Below are positions 46,001 to 56,316 of a stretch of 64,000 nt of DNA, piece by piece; position 1 is the stretch's first letter; the number at the start of each line of letters is the position of its first letter. The notes beneath the pieces are model-generated. The model saw nothing but the letters and a program-made list of their open reading frames with translations, was not told where the DNA came from and made no database searches. Source of the DNA: Oscarella lobularis (lineage: Eukaryota > Porifera > Homoscleromorpha > Homosclerophorida > Oscarellidae). The stretch lies in contig NC_089182.1 of assembly GCF_947507565.1 (NCBI RefSeq), positions 2,604,001 to 2,668,000 of the forward strand, read 5' to 3'. Both the position numbers and the translations under genes were made by a program.

Positions 46001-49000
46001 CAATAAGGCAAGCGTCGATCGCGCGTTGAAGGAGCCGCCGACGGAAACGATGGACGACGCCGCTGCGTTCGAAACGAGTCAAACGTCGGAGATTCTCGAC
46101 GTCGCCAGCCAGCGCAAGGATTTTCTCGAAGACCTCGTCGACTTCGTGAAAGAACCGTTACACGGAACAGGGTACGAATCCAAACGTTTTCCTCCTTCTG
46201 ATTTCTTTTTCACGTTGACATTTAGAATTGGCGTGAAGTTGCTCTCGTTCGAAGAAGCTTCGTCTGTCGCTCGATTTTTTTCCTATTGTCATCTGGTTCA
46301 GCGTCGCTTCGACTACTGTCTAGCAAAGGTACGAAGAACAGGGGAGCGTTTAGATCTAATGGGAAGCGAAGCGGGGGTCTCGTGAAGATTCTCCACGCCT
46401 GCAAAGAGTCGACTGTGACCGGACTTCGGACGAAATCGCTTCGCAGTCTATCGACCATTCTATCGGCCGACTCCTCGATTTTGACGAAGGTAGGAGATTG
46501 GGCGTTTTTCCATCATGCAGCGTCTCGAGAGGCCGCTTGCTTTTATATAGCCCGACGTTCAGCATTCGGTTCATATGAAACTCAAAGATCCGGCTACGAG
46601 CGTCAGGGAGGCCGCATTGGAAATCGTCGGAAAGTACGTGCTCGCCTGCCCGTCGCTGCTCGCTCACTACTACGCAATGCTGAGCGAAAGACTTCACGTG
46701 AGGCAATCTGGCTAGCTACGATTAGCTGCTGTGATTCGGAATTGAATTAAGGATTCCGGTCGAAGTGTCAGAAAGCGAGCGATAGCGATTATGCGAGACG
46801 TTTGTCTCGCGCACCCAAGCGATTCCAAAGTACCGGAAATGTGCGTTAGTATGGTGAAGCGCATCAACGACGAGCCAAGCATTCGAGTACGCGCGATAGC
46901 TGGGACACCGAGCTCTTAGAGACGTGTTTTTTTGTAGAAATTAGTTAGCAAGACGTTTCACCAGCTATGGTTCTCCAAATTGGATGAAAAGGACGCGTCC
47001 ATCGACTTGAGAGTTCACGCTATCCTTGAAACAGTACGAATTCGATTCCCAAATTTAATTAATTAATAAATCTTTAAATTTCAGATATCTGCGTGTCGTT
47101 GGGATCAAGATTGGTTTGAGAAGCTTCTTGAAAATGTCTCCTAGAAGCCCTCTCTATTGAATTGAATTTTTATTTAATCGCTTTAGCTTCTCAATGACGA
47201 CGCCCAATCGACGTCGGTCCTGGCGTCGTGTCGGCAGATCGTCGACGCTCTAGCCAAGCACTTGCTCGAGTGCGAACGCGACGCGAAAGGATCGAGTCAA
47301 AAGCGCCTGCTGGCTTGCGTTACGACCCTGCACTTGTTCGCCATATGCACGCCGCAGCTTCTCGTCAAACACGTCGCCTTGTTTCAACCGTTTCTCACTC
47401 TCAATTGCGAGGTAAGTGAATCGATTGAGGGGGCTTTCTTTCTTTCTTTTTTCTGATATTTTTTTCCTCTAGGATAGTCCCATTGAAGTATCGGAGGTCG
47501 TACGGCGCACTGCTCTCACTCTCGACTTGATCGTTCCACTCGCGGAAGCGTTGTCTGACGTGTTTCTGGCTAAATTAGAAGAAAGCCTCGTCCGCGTCAT
47601 GTTCAGCAAAATACGACTGGTAAAGAAACGGTGAAGAATTGTGGACAATTACGAAGTGTTTTTTTTCTGGTGACCAAGGTTATTGCAAGTGGTATTCGTT
47701 GCTTGGGAACCGTCGTCAACAAAGTGACGAAAAACTACGTCATCGTTCGCGACGCTTTCGAAAAGTTTTACGGTATTCATAATTTAAAAAATGATCATGG
47801 AATGTTGTCTATGCATTTGTGCAGGTTGTCTGGTCAAGGCTCGTTCTGCTGTTCAAAAGAGCAGCGGACAGCCGTTAGATCCGAGCGCCAAAAGCTCAAT
47901 CGTTCGATCTCTCTACACGGTTGGGCTGATGTGCAATCACTTCAACTTGAAAGACGTCGGGCACATCTGCGGCGAAGTAAGGGAAAAAATCGCCGCTATC
48001 CGTCATTGATTTTCTCTCGCCTAGAAATTGACGCCGCAACGCTTGCTGGAGGTTTTCTCCGATTTTAGCAGAAGCGCCGATTCGGGAATTCAAGTAAGGG
48101 CGTTCGCCGGACTCGGTAAGTCGATTCTAGATGACGAATCCACTCATTTAGAGACGCGTTTAGGCTTTCTCTGTCGACGATATCCCGAGCTGCTTCCCAG
48201 TCTCGAGGACATGTACATGATCGCGTTGAAGAGCAAAGGAAACGCCGAACTCAAACAGAGAGTAAGAACACTCGGAGAATCCAGTTAGTACACAGTTGAC
48301 GCGGTGTTTAGGTTATTGAGAACATGACCGATTTTTTCGTTGATCACGGCGACGGTCAAGACTCGTCGGAAAGCGGTTTTCTGCGCTATTGTCTCTCTTT
48401 GTGAAGCAGCTTCTAAGTACGCTGTCTAAATTTAGGTGATGCGACTCTTTCGGACAAAGTTCTTCACAAGGCCAAGTCTGGGTACGACTTTTTTTTGGCA
48501 ATTCTTTTGGACAACCTTTACACGTTCGTTCTACGTAGGCAGTGCAGTTCCTTGGCTGAGAAATTTGGCTCCTTCATACGAACTGCCGCTCTGTATCCAG
48601 TAGCGTCAGTTCGAAACGCAGCCGCCAATGCAATATTCGCCATTCTGAAACGAGGTCTCGTTCACCCGCTAGAGGTAGATCTAAATAAAAAACTGTACTG
48701 TATTCCCATTTTAACCACCGACTTTTCTTTCTCAGTTTATTTCCTTCTTGATCGCTCTAACCACCGACGTGGATCCGAAACGGAAAGCCGAAGCGGAAGA
48801 GCTTCTTACGAAACTTGATTCGAAGTATCCGCGTTTCGTTCAGACGCAAGGCTTCCTTGGAATGGCTCGATCGTTCGCCTACCAACGAGTTCTGGCGGCG
48901 AAAGATGCCACCGTTCGAGGTTTCGTCAAGAGCGTCGACGGCTACAAAGCCGTCTGCCATCACCTCTACACTCTCCTTCGCGACAATCGTCAGCAGCGGC

Positions 49001-50107
49001 GAAATTTTCTCGGATCTCTTGTGCGATCATTTCAAAAGGTAGGAAATGCGTTCGTCTGTTGTGTGACTTGATGGGGTTTCTCTTAGGAAACGGAATTGAG
49101 TCGAATGCTATTCCTGGCAGACAATTTGGCGTCGTTTTCGTATTCCCTAATGGATGAGCCGCTGTTTGTCGTGCAGCAGCTTTCGACCGTTGCAGCGACA
49201 ATTGCAACGAAAACCATTGCAGAATATTCGGACGTGAGCACGCGAGAGAAACACCGTGCTTCAGTCCTTGCAGTTATTTTTTATAGGTGCTTGCTTCTCT
49301 ATGCGGGCGAAAGGTGGACGACGTCGAAACTCCGGACGAACTTTCATCAGGTAAGACGCCGCGAGTTCGGGCATTCCTATGATACGATGACCTATCATTA
49401 TAGTTGTTCCGGAATTCGATACGAAGAAGCTGACGAATTCTGTTGTCGCCGGTCACTCCTGTCTTCTCCTTTTGTCGGTGAAGGCGCATATCAAACTCGT
49501 CTACGGGCTCTCCGAAGGGTGCGTCATCTGGGGATCGTTGCTCGTTCAGCTTTTACGTTTTTTGGGGGGTTTTGCAGTAAATGTCGGGCTTATTCGACTG
49601 CGGAGAAAGCGAAGGTTTACGACAAATTGATAGCGAGGAAAAGCGAACGACCCTTGGACGCCACCGAGACCGTGATTCTACTCGAAGATCTCAAAGACGG
49701 GAAAGACGGACTCAATAGGATGAAAACATTTCATTATTATTTTAAGGCAAGGCATCCAATGAGCTCTCTCTAAGTAGCAAACGATTTTATGTACTTATAG
49801 CTTAAACAGAGCGTTTTTCTGCTGGAGTCAACGGTCAGTGACGAAGAAGATGAAGGAGATCAAACGGTCAGAGCTGCAGCAGAAGACGACGAGGGTCTAA
49901 TAGTAAGTCTTTATACGTGTTTCTTCTTCTTCATGATCTGTTTTTCAGGTGAAGAAGAAACCCAGAAGAAGTTCGTCGTCTACTTCCGGTGCCGGCATCA
50001 AGAAACGACGCCGATCCAGTGCGACGTCCGGAAAATCCGCAAAGAAGAGAAAACAAACGGCGGATGATGACGATGAAGAGATGGAAGAGGAGGATGACGC
50101 GGATTAG
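43063..50107 (+). CDS. NIPBL: Nipped-B-like protein, cohesin loader (Scc2/NIPBL)
   Basis: NIPBL with MAU2 loads cohesin on DNA and drives loop extrusion. The start MDSNSGIVGVVSALSN at 43063 precedes a donor; it gives the shortest sensible 5' end but is the least certain part. After a basic, Lys-rich segment (IRKKKKKKHKRRSQDP) come HEAT-repeat blocks in the vertebrate order: MMETVTQIADLVERHRL, QIASLGIQSFFVENMGPLQL, YEVHREYILQEILNSLAKLP, MMTALVLQLVQSSIAIPS, DADYRPLLENFIVDLLLLVK, RPEWPAADVFLHQLSLL, EMGFKMTAIEHLGTIAS. Near the C-terminus is YSTAEKAKVYDKLIARKSE, matching the conserved NIPBL tail, then an acidic and basic disordered end (GIKKRRRSSATSGKSAKKRK). Many short introns interrupt it. The protein looks shorter than the 2,800-residue human form, mainly at the N-terminal disordered region. 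The stop is TAG at 50105-50107. Confidence 0.93.
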
Positions 50108-51404
50108 TAAAATCAAAGAGAAGTGTAATATTTATGTAAAAGGGTCTTTTGTTTGACCGGCATATAAACGTAAGTCTAAGGCTCAGAAAAAGTACACGCA
50201 CAACAAAATATAAGAAATCTTTCTCTGTGTGGATTTAGATTATATTATCCGGGCTTCAACCTTCATACCACCATTCATTTCGTCGGAGTGACCTTTCGCG
50301 ATCCCAGTGGATTCCTGCAGGTTTATTTCGTTGAGCAGGTGCTCTTAGGCTCGCTGTCGACTTAAAATCGCGATGTTATTCGAAGGTGGGACCCCCTTTG
50401 GTGATCGCACACATTGGCTCTTCAATTCGGCTGTTTCCTTATTTCATCGAGCAGGCGCTCTAAGGAGATTTAACCAACCCGGAGGAGAGTCTCGCATGGT
50501 GTTTGATCTCGTTGGCCGAGAAACGAGCAGCCCAAGTAGAAAGAGGGAGAGCAAAGGCCCTGTCACACAAACAGCGACCCGGATCGAGTCACCTTCTTGT
50601 ATCTCTGAATGAAGTAAAAGTTCACAAAGTAAACGTCTATCTGCAGTACGTTTGAGCAAAATTTACATGCTAGGGAATGTATCAGGCTGCCTCCTACGTG
50701 AAAAAAGTAGTCATCTCTCAAGGTATTATTCTATTGATTTCCCCACGTCAATTGTTTTGTCGTGTAGTTGTTCCTCCAATCCGACGAGGCAGACGCAGCC
50801 ATCCCTCTGTGGCCAAGAGCGATAAATAGGCCATACCTCTGCAGAGGCTATAGAGCGCCTCCCCGTGTAAGGCAGGGCACTGGCGGGTAATGACAGTGAC
50901 GCCCCTTGGAATTGCACCTGTGAGTGGACTGACATCCCAGCTGCCACTTTCACAGTCCAAGGCTCGGAGCCAGGAGGTTAAACGGGCTCACCCTCCGCGG
51001 GGGAGTATGGAGTGACCCCACGAGCCCTTGGCTCACAGCAGGTGCCCACCTGGCCTTACCCACTCGGGCGAGGGGGTGGATGGAGGAAAGGGGAAACTAT
51101 GTTTGTATTGATTTTGTACATCCGGGATATTTATTAAATAAAATTTGAATATGACGCATGCTGCTTTTTTGCACAATACAGTATAGCGCGCTTGCAAAAG
51201 CCAGAACGTGCGTGTATTGTGTGCCTACTAACGTATAAAACTATAAAAAAACAATGTATAAAAAGTCAGAGGCTCTTTCTCTTCACCAGCCTTCACTTTT
51301 TCAACCAAATAAAGCTGCGTTAAGAATCGATACGTAGAATCTTGCGATGAGCATTTTTTCACTAGTGGGATCCATTAGGAATGGAACGATCCTTTGCTCC
51401 ACCT
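50108..51404. other. Intergenic with short direct repeats and a GC-rich structured block
   Basis: About 1.3 kb without a gene. GAGCAGGTGCTCTTAGG near 50333 and GAGCAGGCGCTCTAAGG near 50452 are a direct repeat pair. At 50770-51090 a GC-rich block, unlike the AT-rich flanks, contains nested inverted words (CCTTGGA with TCCAAGG; GTGGACTG with CAGTCC; GCACCTGTGAG with CTCACAGCAGGTGC). It could be a structured RNA or a SINE/MITE-like element; I do not recognise it. AATAAA occurs near 51138. Confidence 0.45.
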
Positions 51405-53017
51405 TTACAAATCAGCTGCGTGGCAGAAAGGACTGATTTTAGACGTCAGCAACTTGGGCAAACGAAGAACGTCTGCAAGATGAAAAGCGTCGAAATTGTC
51501 TGATATACTGAACAGGCACATCTCCTTTAGAGAAGGCGGATCCACTCCATCAGGATAAGCCTGGAGAACCATTTCTTTCAAAACAAGACTCAAATGCATT
51601 CATACATGCTTACGTGGCTCATCGCCTTTCTCGCCAAGACGCTCGCTTTCTCGTCTCGGCCCCAGGCAGTGCACTGAACGACGCCAAACGAGGACCCGAT
51701 CTCCTTGACGCACAGCTTGCGATTTTCGGGCCCCTGCAGCAGATTACTCAACGAAAACGCCGCCAAGCGACGCACGACGGGATGAACGGCCAATAGCAGA
51801 GAGACGAACGGGTGAAGAAAGTGCCACGCAGAATGTCCGACCTCGTATTCACGAATCTAAATCAAATCAATTGTAATATATTAATGTATTGATCGATTAA
51901 AACCTTATCGGGATTAGTCGCATCAATCCACGCTGCAATGGGTCTCATTCTTTTATCCACGTCAAAATCGGCAACGCAAGCGTCGAGCTTGGCATGCGAA
52001 CCTTTCACTTTGCCTAACCATCGTTTCTGATCGACTCGAAAGCACAGAGAGGCGACGGCATTGTAGCCGAGATATTGAACGCGCAACTGGGTTAGACGAA
52101 GCAGCTCCACGTCCATTAGAAAGAAGGAAAGCGTTAGCGGCAGATTTTGACAGCGATGGAGCGCGACGTCGACGACTCCCGAGTCAATGATGCGTTCGGT
52201 GAGGCTCGGGTTCGCGCAGCACATGTGAAGACAACCGGCCGCCGTTTTCATGATTTCCAATTCCCACGACGGATTTCGAAGTACGACTTTGAAGCAATCG
52301 AGAAAACCGACATCGATGGCTTGAAGCTAGAGCAATAAGAAAGATAGCGTCGTCTCAGTCAATACAGTTTATTATTCGCACCTGAGCGTCGACGAATTCG
52401 ATGAGACCCCAAAGAAGGCCCAGGCAGTGTCCCACGATGCGCATGCTATCGTCGTGCGTCCTAAGAAGCGGCACGAGCGTCGGCACGATGCCCTCGGCGA
52501 CGAGCCGACGACATCGCCGCTCGGACGAACCGAAGTTCCACAGAAGCGAAAGCGCGAGCACTTTTTCCACTTCGTCGGCGCGCGATTCGAGAACGGCGAT
52601 CGCGAAGCGAACGCCGCCGCGCCGATCGAAATAATCGGCGCAGTAGTAGCGCTCCTGAACGAACCACGGCACGAAGAGCTCGTGCGATAAACTCTCGTAC
52701 GCGATTGCGACTTCGTCGCTCGTCGACGTCTTCGATTTGAGCGTCGCGAGGTGGGAATCGACTGCTTTGCGCTGCTCGACGAATAGGGCGTCTTCGACTT
52801 CGACGTTGATTGCTTCCACTCGATCTTCGGCGAACGGGTACGGTGGCTGGCTGTACGTTCGCAAGAGGATCGTCTTCTTCGTTTCGTATTCCGTGAACGA
52901 TGTCGGGTTTCCGCGTTGCGACGACTTGCACTCCGACACGTGTTTGATGAGATTCTCGCGAAGGAGACTTCTTAGAGCTTCCTCTAGAGCCGATTTCGAC
53001 GGCGGAAGATCGGACAT
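51405..53017 (-). CDS. Armadillo-type helical repeat protein, ZER1/ZYG11 C-terminal-like
   Basis: Exon 1 (53017-52382) starts MSDLPPSKSALEEALRSLLR and includes VLALSLLWNFGSSERRCRRL and GIVPTLVPLLRTHDDSMRIV. Exon 2 (52326-51904) has CLHMCCANPSLTERIIDSGV and YLGYNAVASLCFRVDQKRW. Exon 3 (51856-51614) has WHFLHPFVSLLLAVHPVVRR and LAAFSLSNLLQGPENRKLC. A last exon ending at 51405 (EMVLQAYPDGVDPP..) is open in frame, but I could not fix its splice join. The spacing of NAxxxLxxL and WxLxNL helices matches the armadillo part of ZER1/ZYG11, substrate receptors of CUL2 ubiquitin ligases, without their LRR part. The next gene toward the right on this strand is an LRR/ZYG11-like protein. The family call is moderate. 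Confidence 0.6.
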
Positions 53018-53054
53018 TTCCGCAGATATTTCTGTTTCTTCGTGCGTGCGCTAG

Positions 53055-55798
53055 ACTACCAAAGTTTTGCGTAGGCGCGGCTGAAAAATTGAAACGAAAC
53101 AGAGAACATTAGGCCAGTCCCAGCCCACGCTGAGACCGGTCTAATCTTCTTTGTTTGTTCCAAATTTTTGCGTAGGCGAGGCTAAGAAAAATTGAAACGA
53201 AACAGAGAAGATTAGGCCAGTCCCAGCCCACGCTAAGACCGGTCTAATCTTCTTTGTTTCTTCCAAATTTTTTGCGTCGGCGCGGCTAAGAAAAATTGAA
53301 ACGAAACAGATAAGATTAGGTCAGTCCAAGCCTACGCTGAGACCGGCCCAATCTTCTCTGTCTGTTCCAAATTTTTTGCGTAGGCGCGGCTAAAAAAAAT
53401 TGAAACGAAACAGAGAACATTAGGACAGTCCAAGCCTACGCTGAGACCGGCCCAATCTTCTCTGTCTGTTCCAAATTTTTTGCGTAGGCGCGGCTAAGAA
53501 AAATTGAAACGAAACAGATAAGATTAGGTCAGTCCAAGCCTATGCTGAGACCGGCCCAATCTTCTCTGTCTGTTCCAAATTTTTGCGTAGGTGTGGCTGA
53601 AAAATTGAAACGAAACAGAGAACATTAGGCCAGTCCCAGCCCACGCTAAGACCGGTCCAATCTTCTCTGTCTGTTCCAAATTTTTTGCGTAGGCGCGGCT
53701 AAGAAAAATTGAAACGAAACAGAGAAGATTAGGACAGTCCAAGCCTACGCTGAGACCGGCCCAATCTTCTCTGTCTGTTCCAAATTTTTTGCGTAGGCGC
53801 GGCTAAGAAAAATTGAAACGAAACAGATAAGATTAGGTCAGTCCAAGCCTATGCTGAGACCGGCCCAATCTTCTCTGTCTGTTCCAAATTTTTGCGTAGG
53901 TGTGGCTGAAAAATTGAAACCAAACAGAGAACATTAGGCCAGTCCCAGCCTACGCTAAGACCGGTCCAATCTTCTCTGTCTGTTCCAAATTTTTTGCGTA
54001 GGCGCGGCTAAGAAAAATTGAAACGAAACAGAGAAGATTAGGACAGTCCGAGCATACGCTGAGACCGGCCCAATCTTCTCTGTCTGTTCCAAATTTTTGC
54101 GTAGGTGTGGCTGAAAAATTGAAACGAAACAGAGAACATTAGGCCAGTCCCAGCCTACGCTGAGACCGGCCCAATCTTCTCTGTCTGTTCCAAATTTTTT
54201 GCGTAGGCGCGGCCAAGAAAAATTGAAACGAAACAGAGAACATTAGGACAGTCCAAGCCTACGCTGAGACCGGCCCAATCTTCTCTGTCTGTTCCAAATT
54301 TTTTGCGTAGGCGCGGGTAAGAAAAATTGAAACGAAACAGAGAACATTAGGCCAGTCCCAGCCCACGCTAAGACCGGTCTAATCTTCTTTGTTTCTTCCA
54401 AATTTTTGCGTAGGCGCGGCTAAGAAAAATTGAAACGAAACAGAGAAGATTAGGTCAGTCCAAGCCTACGCTGAGACCGGCCCAATCTTCTCTGTCTGTT
54501 CCAAATTTTTTGCGTAGGCGCGGCTAAGAAAAATTGAAACGAAACAGATAAGATTAGGTCAGTCCAAGCCTACGCTGAGACCGGCGCAATCTTCTCTGTC
54601 TGTTCCAAATTTTTTGCGTAGGCGCGGCTAAGAAAAATTGAAACGAAACAGAGAAGATTAGGTCAGTCCAAGCCTACGCTGAGACCGGCCCAATCTTCTC
54701 TGTCTGTTCCAAATTTTTCGCGTAGGTGTGGCTGAAAAATTGAAACGAAACAGAGAAGATTAGGTCAGTCCGAGCCTACGCTGAGACCGGCCCAATCTTC
54801 TCTGTCTGTTCCAAATTTTTTGCGTAGGCGCGGCTAAGAAAAATTGAAACGAAACAGAGAACATTAGGACAGTCCAAGCCTACGCTGAGACCGACCCAAT
54901 CTTCTCTGTCTGTTCCAAATTTTTTGCGTAGGCGCGGCTAAGAAAAATTGAAACGAAACAGAGAACATTAGGACAGTCCAAGCCTACGCTGAGACCGGCC
55001 CAATCTTCTCTGTCTGTTCCAAATTTTTTGCGTAGGTGTGGCTGAAAAATTGAAACGAAACAGAGAACATTAGGCCAGTCCCAGCCCACGCTAAGACCGG
55101 TCTAATCTTCTTTGTTTCTTCCAAATTTTTGCGTAGGCGCGGCTAAGAAAAATTGAAACGAATCAGAGAAGATTAGGTCAGTCCAAGCCTACGCTGAGAC
55201 CGGCCCAATCTTCTCTGTCTGTTCCAAATTTTTCGCGTAGGTGTGGCTGAAAAATTGAAACGAAACAGAGAAGATTAGGTCAGTCCGAGCCTACGCTGAG
55301 ACCGGCCCAATCTTCTCTGTCTGTTTCAAATTTTTTGCGTAGGCGCGGCTAAGAAAAATTGAAACGAAACAGAGAACATTAGGCCAGTCCCAGCCCACGC
55401 TAAGACCGGTCTAATCTTCTTTGTTTCTTCCAAATTTTTGCGTAGGCGCGGCTAAGAAAAATTGAAACGAAACAGAGAAGATTAGGACAGTCCGAGCCTA
55501 CGCTGAGACCGGCCCAATCTTCTCTGTCTGTTCCAAATTTTTTGCGTAGGTGTGGCTGAAAAATTGAAACGAAACAGAGAACATTAGGCCAGTCCAAGCC
55601 TACGCTGAGACCGGCCCAATCTTCTCTGTCTGTTCCAAATTTTTTGCGTATGTGTGGCTGAAAAATTGAAACGAAACAGAGAACATTAGGCCAGTCCCAG
55701 CCCACGCTAAGACCGGTCTAATCTTCTTTGTTTGTTCCAAATTTTTGCGTTGGCGCGGCTAAGAAAAATTGAAACGAAACAGAGAAGATTAGGCGAAA
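53055..55798. repeat. Tandem array (27 units, ~104 bp) of U6-like palindromic repeats
   Basis: Units are marked by the box GCGTAGGCGCGGCTAAG, or the variant GCGTAGGTGTGGCTGA, found 27 times from 53069 to 55747 with spacing of about 101-105 bp. Each unit runs: box, AAAATTGAAACGAAACAGAG, AAGATTAGG, a centre CCAAGCCTACGCTGAGACC, CCAATCTTCTCTGTCTGTTC, CAAATTTTTT, next box. The two arms are inverted copies of each other, and GCCTACGC in the centre is the inverse of GCGTAGGC in the box, so alternating hairpins are possible. Both arms contain ACAGAGAAGATTRG with the flanking GGAAC/GAAAC, as in U6 nt 32-53. Two box variants interleave along the array, suggesting expansion of multi-unit blocks. Only short ORFs cross it. 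Confidence 0.93.
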
Positions 55799-56312
55799 GT
55801 AACTCAATCAAGAGACTGCTCCAAATCCACGTGCAGATCGACTTGCATGATGTATCCTTCAATTGTCGACCTCTCCCATCTCCAGCGAGAGCTATCTGTA
55901 TAAAAGACAAAGCAAAGTAATTTATGTATCTATAATAGCTTCTCGGCGCACTAGAAGGTTTATGACGAGGATTCCCATGAAAACGAGGAAGATAAGGTTC
56001 AGCAAAGATAGCCAGATCCTCGTGCTATCTGAAAGAACGTCGTAGTCATTTGGATTCGAAGAATTCGGTAAAAACAGTTCGTTAGAGTCGACTTCTCCGA
56101 TCATACATTGAGAGGAGATGATTCAAAATTGCTATAAGCAGGAAACTCCTGTAAAAAAAACAAAAATTAAAGGTAACCAATCAACTGATTCAATTATTAG
56201 GATTTTCTCACGAGATGCGACGAAGCAAGAAGTGTGTAGAAAGCAAACGAATAAGAAACAATAAGACGATAGAGACCAAAAAGAAAAAGCTGATTCTCAA
56301 GAATCGACTTTC
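55799..56312 (-). pseudogene. Duplicated TRPA-channel exon fragment
   Basis: This is a copy of about 59682-60210 of the TRPA-like gene at roughly 95% identity by eye, including introns. It contains the pore/S6 exon (MIGEVDSNELFLPNSSNPND; LSLLNLIFLVFMGILVINLL) and the following exon in antisense as in the parent. It lacks the ankyrin region, other membrane helices and the C-terminal exon. The left edge keeps the parent's GCGAAAGTAAxTCAATCAA sequence, which in the parent sits between the stop codon and a U6-like repeat; here it abuts the U6-like array. No intact protein can come from it. Confidence 0.8.
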
Positions 56313-56316
56313 ACTG

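Noticed and set aside
55400-55705. Repeated ORF (NVLCFVSIF..LRKKFGTDREDWAG) across the array
   Set aside because: It arises from in-phase repetition of the 104-bp unit (about two to three units); it breaks wherever unit length shifts and has no start or family match.
53055-55798. CRISPR array
   Set aside because: Regular units, but no unique spacers: the whole 104 bp repeats, and the context is a eukaryotic genome.
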